From NCBI RefSeq assembly GCF_021462225.1, contig NC_061812.1, forward strand, positions 49,209,363-49,273,362: a stretch of 64,000 bases of DNA, given 5' to 3'. Source of the stretch: Girardinichthys multiradiatus (Eukaryota > Chordata > Actinopteri > Cyprinodontiformes > Goodeidae). Both the position numbers and the translations under genes were made by a program. Under the pieces are notes generated by a model that saw nothing but the letters and a program-made list of their open reading frames with translations, was not told the origin of the DNA and did no database searches. Below, piece by piece: positions 55,216-64,000 of the stretch. Every line of letters begins with the position of its first letter. Position 1 is the stretch's first letter.

Positions 55216-57492
55216 TGTAAAGATACTGTTTACTTCAAATCACTTGAGATGATAGTTCAGAGTTAAATTATAAATGATTTAAATAAAATGTATCAGTGAT
55301 AGTGGAATTATCTTTATTGAATGTTCTAACAATTGACACAACACATTTTTTGTGGAAATCCAGAGTATTTGCGTTCCACTCCATTCAAGTAAAAATATAT
55401 TAATGAATTTATTGTTATTTAGCAACAATGACAGACCTCTGAGTTCTAATTAAGACCTGTACCAAACAGCAGGTCGTTCTGGACCTAGTTCACACTTTGA
55501 TTTTAAGAAACGCCCAGCTTAAGCTAAATTGATAGTTGTGTGGGAGAGACCAGAGCACAGCCTGCCTACTGCTGCAGCACTAGTCATGGATAATTACACT
55601 GTACAAAGCTTAGTGTATAACACAGGACAACAACACTTTCTCTAAGTTTCATCCACACACCATTACCCAGAACCGCAAAACAACATGTTCAGAGTTGAAT
55701 GAGTCAGTTCAAAACTGAGTGGAAGTAAACTAACGTTAGCCCAGCACCTCAGCAGACATCTTCTGTGCAAAGAACCTAAGCAGAATATGATGCACACTTA
55801 CAGAAGATATTTTGAAGCCATATGTACCTGCAAATATAAACACATAGGTGTTACGTTGACTACCGCTTTTCACTGGACAATGCATCAATACAGCCACCAT
55901 CTTGGTACGGGGACCTTGCAAGCCTAAAGCATGGCAGCCTATTGTAGCAAAAGACTGTCTCCAACTACAATCACTTAAAGCTTTCACCCAACCTTTAAGC
56001 AGTTCGATTTATTACAATGTAAAGCATGTTTCATGTAGTACACTAATAAAAAACTAAAGATATAAGAAAAATATGTAGCCAGTTATGTCTGGCCTATTTA
56101 AAATGACCTCATCAAAATGTTCTCCATAGGGTTAAACTATTTTCTTACTCCATGATGTGGTCTCGTTGATGTGCTTCACACAAAAGCTAAGTTATTCTAA
56201 AGGGATCATATGTTGAACATTCTGATAAACATGTTTGTTTTATAGAAGTATAGAAGTTGAAGAATTAATGATGAAAACCTACATAGTTTTCATCACAGTT
56301 TATGGAATAAAATATCACGTTCTGGTCATCAATTTCTTTTAAAATCAGCAAAATGATCAGATCTATAACCCAGTGGAACATTGGTTTACATATATTGAAA
56401 TGAAGTCACATAGTGTACAATTTGAACAGAACAGCTGCCATTAACTCTTTTTTTGCCTTTTAAGTTCTACCGGCCCAAAGCATCTGTTTAACTGTGTTTC
56501 TCTCCTGGAAGAAGCCACAGAGGGAGCTGTTGCTACTAGAACATTTGAAGAAATTATTATTTTCTTTTATAGAATTGTTTATTCCACATGGGAAGTTATT
56601 TAGTAGAAGAAGTAAGCTGGTGACAAGTTATAAAATGAGTCCGGGAAGAAAAACAAAGGGTGTGTACTCCAGGCTGTATCTACGGATTGAACTTGTTGGA
56701 TTTTTTTGTCAGTCCTGCTGCCGAGTAATAAAGTTGAACTATACCGCTGTTGCTTGTGTGGTGTAACCCTCCCATTATCTATCTTCAGTGCTTCTGTCTA
56801 CATTCTGTCCTCTCAGCCTTCAGTCAGTCTCAGCAGATGACCACTCATCCTGAGGCTGGTTCTGGTTCTGCTGGAGGGTTCTTCCAGTTCAAATGGAGTA
56901 GTTCCATTTCGATTACATTTCTACGCAGGGTTCTAGTGAGATCACTTTGACCGGACGTGAGATTGAACTTATTAAACCTGCATTGTTGCTGACAGGTGCA
57001 TTTCAGTCAATTAGAAAATGAATGAAAAGTTCATTCATTTTTCTTAATGTTAAACGTACATAGTCAATAGATTTACTACACAGAAAATGACATATTTCAA
57101 ATATTCACGTTGTAAATGTTAAAGATTCTAACTCACAGTTGAAACTGAGATGTGTCCTCCGACACACGATGGTGACGGTTCTGACATTCAACATCTACGT
57201 CTTTATTTCTGTAATATGTTTTGAGCCAGCTTTCTCAAGCCTAGGTAACTCATGTTGGAGCAGAGAAAACTGTCCTCAAGCTTCAGGAGAAGACATTTCA
57301 TTAAAAGAAAAAAAATGTAAATATTGTTTTATTTTTCTATTGAAATAGCGAAATGTTGGCCATGTATAATATTAAATGATGCTCCCAACTGGGTACAAAA
57401 TCAAATAAAATCTGTCAGACTCAGAGACCTTCTTCAGGAAAGCACCCTGTTACTATGGAAACAATTGTGTTACGTTAAGGCTAGATTTTGCC
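55216..57492. other. Unassigned AT-rich DNA
   Basis: No gene recognised. The segment 56840-56960 (ctgaggctggttctggttct, then gctggagggttcttccagtt) resembles part of a common fish dispersed repeat, with low certainty. Open frames at 55736-55987 (minus) and 56494-56766 (plus) have no known domain. Confidence 0.3.
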
Positions 57493-57496
57493 TTAA

Positions 57497-57712
57497 CCCT
57501 TGTGTGGTGTTCGGGTCTGTGGGGCCCATTTTCATTATTTACTGAAGGACAAATTATACAATTAATGTAAATTAATTGTAAATTTGTTTCCACTCATATC
57601 ATGATTTTAATTAAGTGTTTGATTGTGAGGCATTAAAAATTACAAAATGCAACGGGTCCACGGGACCCAGAAACATTGGATGAGTAAAAACAATATGAAC
57701 ACCACACAAGGG
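57497..57712. mobile_element. MITE of piggyBac type
   Basis: 216 bp with perfect 16-bp inverted ends, CCCTTGTGTGGTGTTC, flanked on both sides by TTAA (57493-57496 and 57713-57716), the piggyBac target. Subterminal gggtc..(c/t)ggg(a/g)ccc words are also inverted. No coding sequence. Confidence 0.88.
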
Positions 57713-57917
57713 TTAAATATAGGTATTAAAATTGTTTTATAGCATATTTCTTTGTTTTCTGTCTGAAATCACAGTAAAACTGTAATTTTGAGTCTTGGTC
57801 TTGTGTTATAACACTTCCACTGTGTCAGGTGAGTGAAACATCTTTGCTAATTATTATAAATCAAACTCTAAGCATGGTGAAGTAAAAACATAAATCTGTT
57901 TTTGGACATGCAAAATA
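57713..57917. other. Unassigned AT-rich spacer
   Basis: Nothing recognised between the two MITEs. Confidence 0.3.
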
Positions 57918-58165
57918 CATTGAACAAAAATATAAAGGCAACACTTTGTCTGTTGCTCCCAATTTTTATGTGCAGAACCCAGAAATCTAAGACTTTTTCT
58001 ATGGACACAAAAGGCCTGTTTCTCTTGGAGATTGGTCATGAATCTGTCTAAATCTGTGTTAGTGAGCACTTCTCCTTTGAAAGAAACAAACCTTTTGTGT
58101 CCATAGAAAAAGTCTTTAATCTTTGGGTTCAGCTAATGAAGTGTTGCGTTTATATTTTTTCAATG
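57918..58165. mobile_element. Palindromic MITE
   Basis: 248 bp. Ends cattgaacaaaaatataaag and, inverted, cattgaaaaaatataaacg match with small indels. A further perfect 25-bp inverted pair lies at 57990-58014 and 58091-58115 (core ctttttctatggacacaaaa). No coding sequence; superfamily not determined. Confidence 0.75.
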
Positions 58166-59114
58166 CATGATGTTTACAGTAGATCACAGTAAATGTTTTT
58201 TGTGTGTTTCTAGACTGCAAAGACATTTGCTCTTCTCACATTTTAGCTAATGATAAGCTGCAGGTCTATAACAATAATAAGTCATGTTGGTTGATTTGGA
58301 AATGTTTCTCCTTCGTTGTGTACCAGTCCATCAAAGGCACACTGAACAGTGACAACATGTCCTCCCTTTATAATCAGTATCATTCACTTATGAATATGTG
58401 TGCAGACCTAATGTGTAGCAGGCCTGTTGTCACACAGCACACAGTGAGAAGATTGGCAGACCTAATGTGGAGCTGGGCCTACACAGAGTTGGGTTTCAGG
58501 CTAATTGGGATCATACGCCGCATGTGCAGTTTTGGCACATGTGCTAAATTAATCAGGGACTCTTTAATGGTGGAAAAATTCTCCTGTGTGTAGTTGGAGA
58601 AGTGGCTTGACATCCACCCACCCACCCCAAGACCCCCCAAGCCTGGGCTGTGTCTAAGCATGGACCTTTTGACTCGATAAACACCCGCTCTCTAAAAATT
58701 GGGGTTTGTATCTCATGCTCACACCAAAGCACTCTCAGGCCACCACAAAGGCTCCTCTTAATGATTAAATTGAATGATTGTTTCAAATCTGCAGATTCCT
58801 GGCAACTGACGCTTCCTCCTGATTGTAATTTATGTCGGAAGTCATTGCTGTCCTACACTCTGCCACATCCAAAGCCCAGGAGAGGGACTGGGTACGGGGA
58901 TTGGGCTTATAGTATCCTGTCTGCTGTAGATCATGGGCTCACCTTGCAGCATTTCTTAAATCTGCTCCACTTTTTCCTTTTCATTTGTCGAGCCCTTTTT
59001 GCCAACCTGAGCTCTGCTGTTTAGGTTGACCTGTCATTAAGCTGCATATGATTTAGCCTTAACAAAATTTGACATCCTATAGGCAAGGACTGATTAGGCA
59101 CTCTTAATGTATGC

Positions 59115-59118
<4 letters not shown>
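58166..59118. other. Unassigned DNA
   Basis: A plus-strand frame at 58204-58593 (129 codons) has no known domain. 58600-59040 has balanced composition without repeats. No gene call is supported. Confidence 0.3.
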
Positions 59119-59191
<73 letters not shown>

Positions 59192-59216
59192 GTGTGGGTG
59201 TGTGTGTTTGTGGGGT
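59119..59216. repeat. GT microsatellite, compound
   Basis: (GT)n with a few interruptions, passing into GTGGG variants. Histidine/threonine and cysteine/valine open frames over it are artefacts. Confidence 0.97.
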
Positions 59217-59959
59217 GGGGGTTGCAAATATCCATGTCAGCCATGGATTGTACCTGATGCTGAGAGCGTTTCTGCCGGGCCACAGAATAAAGGAAAATGA
59301 CTGATAAATAAAAAAATAAAAAACAATGAACATGATTAAGAGGAATCTGGAATTTCATCCCTTCTGTCTGAGATATTTGAAATATTAATCCATAAATGTT
59401 CCTCAAGCTCAGAAGCATCTTTCCACTGGTACACCTGAGACTGTGATTGAAACACTTACAGCTTTTAACTTTTTGGTTATTTAGCATGTTGACATTAATC
59501 TTTCATAAACATGGGTTTCATCTTGTATTGCAGACAGGATATATTATAATGATTGGCTGATTCAAACATAATACATTCATAAAGACAGTTTAAGATTAAC
59601 CTAATGAAGGTCACAAACTCTGGACAGGTTAGCACTTTTGACAGTAACTCAGTTCTTCATCATGGTGCTTCACAGTATAATTTAATACTTTTAAAATGCA
59701 AAACATCATGAATACAATAAAATATAAAAAACATTTTAGCTGTCCAGGCGTTTCCCAAAGTCATTGTTTTCCTGCTCAAAAAGGTTTTGGGTTCGGGATG
59801 CTAAAGCTGAATAAATTAGAATCTAAACACTAATAAGGCTCATTTTGTCAGATTAAAAGTACTCTCTGAAAATAGCAAATTTTAAGCAGGCATTAAACAT
59901 ACTTTTCATTAAGCCCACTTTTATGTATATATTTTTTATTGGTCTGATGTAATATTGTA
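59217..59959. other. Unassigned AT-rich DNA
   Basis: Nothing recognised. Confidence 0.3.

Positions 59960-59984
<25 letters not shown>
59960..59984. repeat. TA microsatellite
   Basis: (TA)12-13 directly left of a Tc1 relic, consistent with the TA target of that superfamily. Confidence 0.9.
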
Positions 59985-59990
<6 letters not shown>

Positions 59991-60380
59991 CTACTGGTCA
60001 CACGTTTTAGACACTCTTTCTCGTTTAATGTTAATGGTATAATAATAATAGACATAATAATAATATTAATAGATGACATTTACATAATAAACATTTATTA
60101 CATTACACATTTGTAGTAAACAAAAATTTGTAAAAGAACATTAAACATGTTTTATATTTGTGATTCCTCACAGTAACCCTTCTTTGCTTTGATGACTTAA
60201 ATATTCACCTTTAGCCTGCTCCTAATGCACCTCTGTGAAGTTCTTTCAAGACTATTTGGAAAACCATTTCAGGTGACCATTTCATGAAGGCAGTAATCAA
60301 ATGCGTGGAGTTATTTCACGCTTTTTTATTCAGTGAGATTCTACTTACAATGTAAACATTGTAAGTAGAATCATTTATTT
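59985..60380 (+). mobile_element. Decayed, internally deleted Tc1-like element
   Basis: actactggtcacacgtttta followed by gacactctttct is a decayed Tc1-type terminal repeat. aacatgttttatatttgtga and the segment cacctctgtgaagttctttc, then aagactatttggaaaaccat, then ttcaggtgacca match subterminal sequence and the transposase C-terminal coding region, out of frame here. The centre is missing. The right end includes a 36-nt hairpin (60337-60372). Confidence 0.65.
60337..60372. repeat. 36-nt hairpin
   Basis: 17-bp perfect arms (gattctacttacaatgt and its reverse complement) around AA, lying where the Tc1 element should have a single subterminal copy of this sequence. Confidence 0.9.
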
Positions 60381-60785
60381 GTTACTTTATTTATTTTTCA
60401 TCATTTATTTATTACGTAAATATCATTTCTTCTTATTATTATTATTATTTCATGGTGTGACAGGGATATTCTGACAGGTCTAATCCCAACCAATCCCATG
60501 TGGCAGTCAGATTTTCTTTCAGCAGTCTTACTACAATCAGTGACAGGCTGAGTGTTTCCGTGGAGGAGGACCACCATGTTGGAAAGGTTTGTGTGCTGAC
60601 TCAGTCTGAAATTTAGGGACTTTTGAAACAAGCTTTTGTTGTTTTTCTCCCTTTTTTCTTTTCTTTTTTTAAACTTAGAAAAAAGGAATTAAAACCTTTT
60701 ATTTTTATACACATGCTGTTTGCAACAAATGTTTCCTTTAAAGTAAATGATCTTGGCACTCCGGCGCTGTTCTGTTGTTTACAGG

Positions 60786-60988
60786 ACCAAGCACTGGTGT
60801 TTGCCCCACCATGACCCAGCATCCTGCTGATCCAACACACTTCCATGACGCCGTCTGGGAGTGTGCTTTAAAGGCCCTCAGGAAAGCTTTGGGGAAAGGG
60901 ATTCAAACAGTTACAGAAAGAAAAAAGGTTCAAATCTTTTCAAAAATTGGATTTATGTTCAACATTTATGTAATATTTGTGATTTACT
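60786..60988 (+). other. Possible exon, weak support
   Basis: The upstream phrase ttctgttgtttacag looks like a splice acceptor. After it a frame with MTQHPADPTHFHDAVWECAL and KALRKALGKG continues to a TGA at about 60986-60988. I do not recognise the protein, no other exon was found, and no clear donor is visible. It may be chance. Confidence 0.2.
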
Positions 60989-61091
60989 GAGCTGCTGACT
61001 GCTTTGTATAAATTTAACAAAGACTTTAATCTGATGTTAGAATAAACATGTGGCTCTATTTCATTTAACTCTTCAGTTGGTTGTGTTGGTC

Positions 61092-61094
<3 letters not shown>

Positions 61095-61149
<55 letters not shown>
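61095..61149. repeat. AT microsatellite, 55 bp
   Basis: Uninterrupted (AT)27. Confidence 0.97.
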
Positions 61150-61151
<2 letters not shown>

Positions 61152-63351
61152 CTGCTTTGTTCTCATCATAACTTTGTATTATTAATATAATGTTTGACAA
61201 CTGCTGTGTAAATAAGGCTTAGCCGAGTTGTGTTGAAAATTGTGAAAGAGCAGATATTCATCTAATCCACTGATTTCCTCATCTGTTAAAACAAACATTC
61301 ATATTTATTCTTCATCTTGTGTTCAATGCACAGTAAAATAAACTGACCGGCTGATGACAAGCATTTTAATGCTGTGTCAGAACAAGTGCTGCCGACGGAA
61401 AAGAAAAACGTACATTTCTCACAACAATAACTGACTCCATCTTTAGTGAATTAAATGTCTTTGACGACATTCTGAAGCGTGCAGAGACTGGAGTCACTAA
61501 GAGGCAGCAGAGGCCCAGTTGCTTTGAAACCCACAGTGGATTCTCCGTTTGTTTATTAAGTCTTACAGCTCAATAAAAAGCTAAATTATTGGCTCAGAAA
61601 ATTCATAATAAACATAAACTAATATTCCATCTGAATCATGCACCCAGTTTTTAAGGCAGGTTTTTAGATATTTTAAAACCCACAAGAAATATTGTTAATT
61701 TAAAAAAAGACAGAAAAAAATTTTTGGGAAAATGTTTGTTTGGAAAAATATGTTTCCAGGCAAATAAATTATTACTAATAAACTAACTCATAACTAAGTT
61801 ATTTACTGTCCTGAAACAATGTTAATACAATGATGTGCAGCGATCAAGCTGTAAGTTCACTTTTTATGAGCTGCTTGAAAGCTTGGATTGCTGTAAAATA
61901 AATAAATAAATAAAAAAGCTGTTACAGTAATAAACTCAGTCATTTTAATAAACAGTGGTCTGCAGGAGTATTCTTCCATTCGGCCCCAAACTGTGCTGCT
62001 GTTTCCAGGACAGGTGATCAGACATGCACTGTTAAAAGGTTGGGTGTTCCTGCAGTACCCAAGCAACCACACAGTCAGGACCTTAGCCAATTTATTAATC
62101 TTCCTGCTCCTCTGTAATCAGTTTGGACTAAATGCTTGTATTTCCTGATTTTACATCCACCCAGGTAATGATGCTGCGGTTTAGCTAATGCTTATTTATA
62201 CTAATATATGACAGAATAAGAAACTGTAGAGGAATTTGACGGATAATACATCTCACAATTATTTAATTTTTATTCAAGAATATTAGTTTGTTAACACAAT
62301 GTTCAACTGCTGCTAAAATCGAACATTATTTTTTTGGAACAAGGTTGATAGGTTATAAGTATAAATATATCAGTTTAATTAAATTCATTTAGCTAAATAA
62401 GTACATTTTACAAACTGGATAGAATTCATTTAAATGTGTTTTAATTGTTAAACTTACATCACTTTAATCCTGAAAGGTTAATTCATTGTTTAATTCTTCA
62501 AACAGTGAGAGGCTGTTTTATCAGTGTTTAGACGAGCGGTGTCGGTCCGGCCCGGTAGTTCTTGCTCCTCTGAACCGGGCTTTATTATTTAATCATCCTC
62601 CATCCACTCATGATTCGGACCAGTCGGGAACGCGGACCCACGAATAATAAAATTAGAAGGTTTTTCATTTAAAAGCACTTTCTTCATTACGTTACAGATT
62701 TACTAGAAGAAGCAAAAAAAGTGCGTTTCCAAAATGTGTCCTCCAAAGCGAAGCATCCTGAATGATGAGTCAGGTTTGGGGTTTTCTTGAGGCTGAAGTT
62801 GAAATCAGTTTATTCCTGTTCTTTGTATTATTTCTGCTTATTGAGTTGTTGCTCATTACGCTGCAGCTGATGTTTTTGTCGGAGTACAGTTCGGTTCCAT
62901 CATGAGGCCCACACTAGCATTAGGCTACTGAGTTTTTTTCCCAAACAACTTCAGAAACTCGTCTGCGCAGGTGAAGATTTGTTGCGTTCATTTCCTGACA
63001 AATGTGACGCAGTTCAGGCAACCTAACATGCGCAGAAAGCAAGAACTTCCTCCGTGTGCTTCTGCAGTCAAGGTCTATATTATTGACTTCCTTGGAATAA
63101 GAACAGCTCCTGGAAGAGGAAAACCTTAAAGATGACCTTGGTGATGGTGAAGCTGCCTGAAAGCACCCTGCGTTATGTCCAATCTCAGGAAAAAATGGAC
63201 ACATGAATACATTTTTGTAAAATGTTTTGGTCTGCATTACTTTGTGTATTTGGTCTAATCTTAAATATTGTGTGCAATAATTGACATAATATGTTTTACT
63301 TTGTGAATTGAGTTACAAAAATTTTCTTTTTAGTAATATTCAAATTTCTCA
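61150..63351. other. Unassigned AT-rich DNA
   Basis: No gene or transposon recognised in 2.2 kb. A short hairpin, cccggt...accggg, lies at 62551-62579. Open frames (61857-62090 and 62920-63237, minus) have no domain. Confidence 0.3.
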
Positions 63352-63379
63352 ATATATATACACACACACACACACACAA
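63352..63379. repeat. TA/CA compound microsatellite
   Basis: TATATATA followed by (CA)9-10. Confidence 0.9.
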
Positions 63380-64000
63380 ACATTTTCAGAAAGTTAGGCA
63401 ACAAAGTATACCCACCACTTAGGAACATGAAAAAATATCCTGTAACGTTTTTTTTTTTTTTTATTAAATAATCTCTGTTCTATTAGTTCTTTCTCCATTA
63501 TTAAACTTTAGTTAACACAATGTAACCTACTGAGTCATATAAACACATTGATTTTAGTTTTAAAAAGCCACAGCTTCAGTATTGTGTCTTACTATATTTT
63601 TCCAGTTGCTGAGGTTAATAAAGAAATATTAGATACAATGAGGACTCATTAGGTCCCCACTACAGAAAATATCCTCCAACATTTGCTTTTCTTGGAACGT
63701 ACTCTGGGCCCTTTATGTATGATATATGTATTATGTTTTATATAAGCTGAAACAGATATATTATCCTATGCTGTAAGGTGCTAGTTTATTTTCCACCATC
63801 GCAGTCACCTCCTTTCTTCCACACATTTTATTTAAATATTGTCTGTATAAAAGTAGAATGCTTGTTTGGTTCCCCTCTTGCTCCTGCTGAGAGATGTTTG
63901 ATGCTGAGGGGATTGGTCGGCTGTTATCAATATGTCATCCTGAGTGAAACAGCAGATATTTTTGATTTTAATCTTTAAAAATACCTGACATTGTTTTGGC
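63380..64000. other. Unassigned AT-rich DNA
   Basis: A T-run lies at 63450-63462. Nothing else recognised before the window end. Confidence 0.3.

Noticed and set aside
59107..59333. Histidine/threonine-rich and cysteine/valine-rich open frames on both strands
   Set aside because: They are translations of the GT microsatellite.
60337..60372. Hairpin as a possible microRNA precursor
   Set aside because: The stem is 17 bp and the whole hairpin 36 nt, too short for a precursor, and it lies in a Tc1 remnant.

Overview
This window looks like a transposon-rich, gene-poor stretch of a teleost fish genome. The evidence is the repeat content: two Rex3 (RTE-clade) LINEs, CR1/L2-like LINE pieces with fish-type 3' tails, a DIRS-type tyrosine-recombinase retrotransposon, a Gypsy element, Tc1-like relics, hAT and PIF/Harbinger transposons, MITEs, and GT, AT and poly-C simple repeats. 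I found no host gene that I can name. Nearly all long open frames are transposon relics, minisatellite or low-complexity artefacts.

Layout. 0-13 kb: a solo LTR (288-1251), a Tc1 relic (3003-3345), blocks of a TGGG-rich tandem repeat (3.5, 5.3, 7.9-9.1 kb), LINE tails, and a Harbinger derivative with inverted ends (12643-13845). 14-16 kb: a young Gypsy element (14085-15908) with 5-bp target duplications, an intact gag and almost no pol. 16.7-20 kb: Rex3 copy 1, minus strand. 20-31 kb: a GC-rich unclassified stretch, two LINE scraps and about 6 kb with no recognised repeat. 31-37 kb: one LINE copy broken by a complete hAT element (31572-33901), an unidentified GC-rich insert and a 1.5-kb solo LTR (35083-36610). 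The hAT and LTR insertions are exact, with target duplications, and the LINE frame resumes across each. 37-42.5 kb: a DIRS-like element on the minus strand, itself carrying a solo LTR and a LINE-tail insertion. 43-46 kb: Rex3 copy 2, minus strand. 46-51 kb: a hAT scrap, an LTR fragment, a HARBI1-like transposase pseudogene containing a 49-nt perfect palindrome, and a 666-bp element with inverted ends. 51.2-54.5 kb: a palindrome-bounded minisatellite structure. 54.5-64 kb: mostly unassigned AT-rich DNA with two MITEs, SINE-like and Tc1 scraps and microsatellites.

The elements do not form a pathway. What the window records is a sequence of insertions and decay: LINE first, then hAT and LTR insertions into it; DIRS first, then a solo LTR into its minisatellite. 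The most useful observations are the precisely bounded nested insertions, the gag-only Gypsy element, the pair of solo LTRs of one family, the palindrome in the Harbinger pseudogene, and the inverted minisatellite element. I saw nothing that I would call a new functional system.
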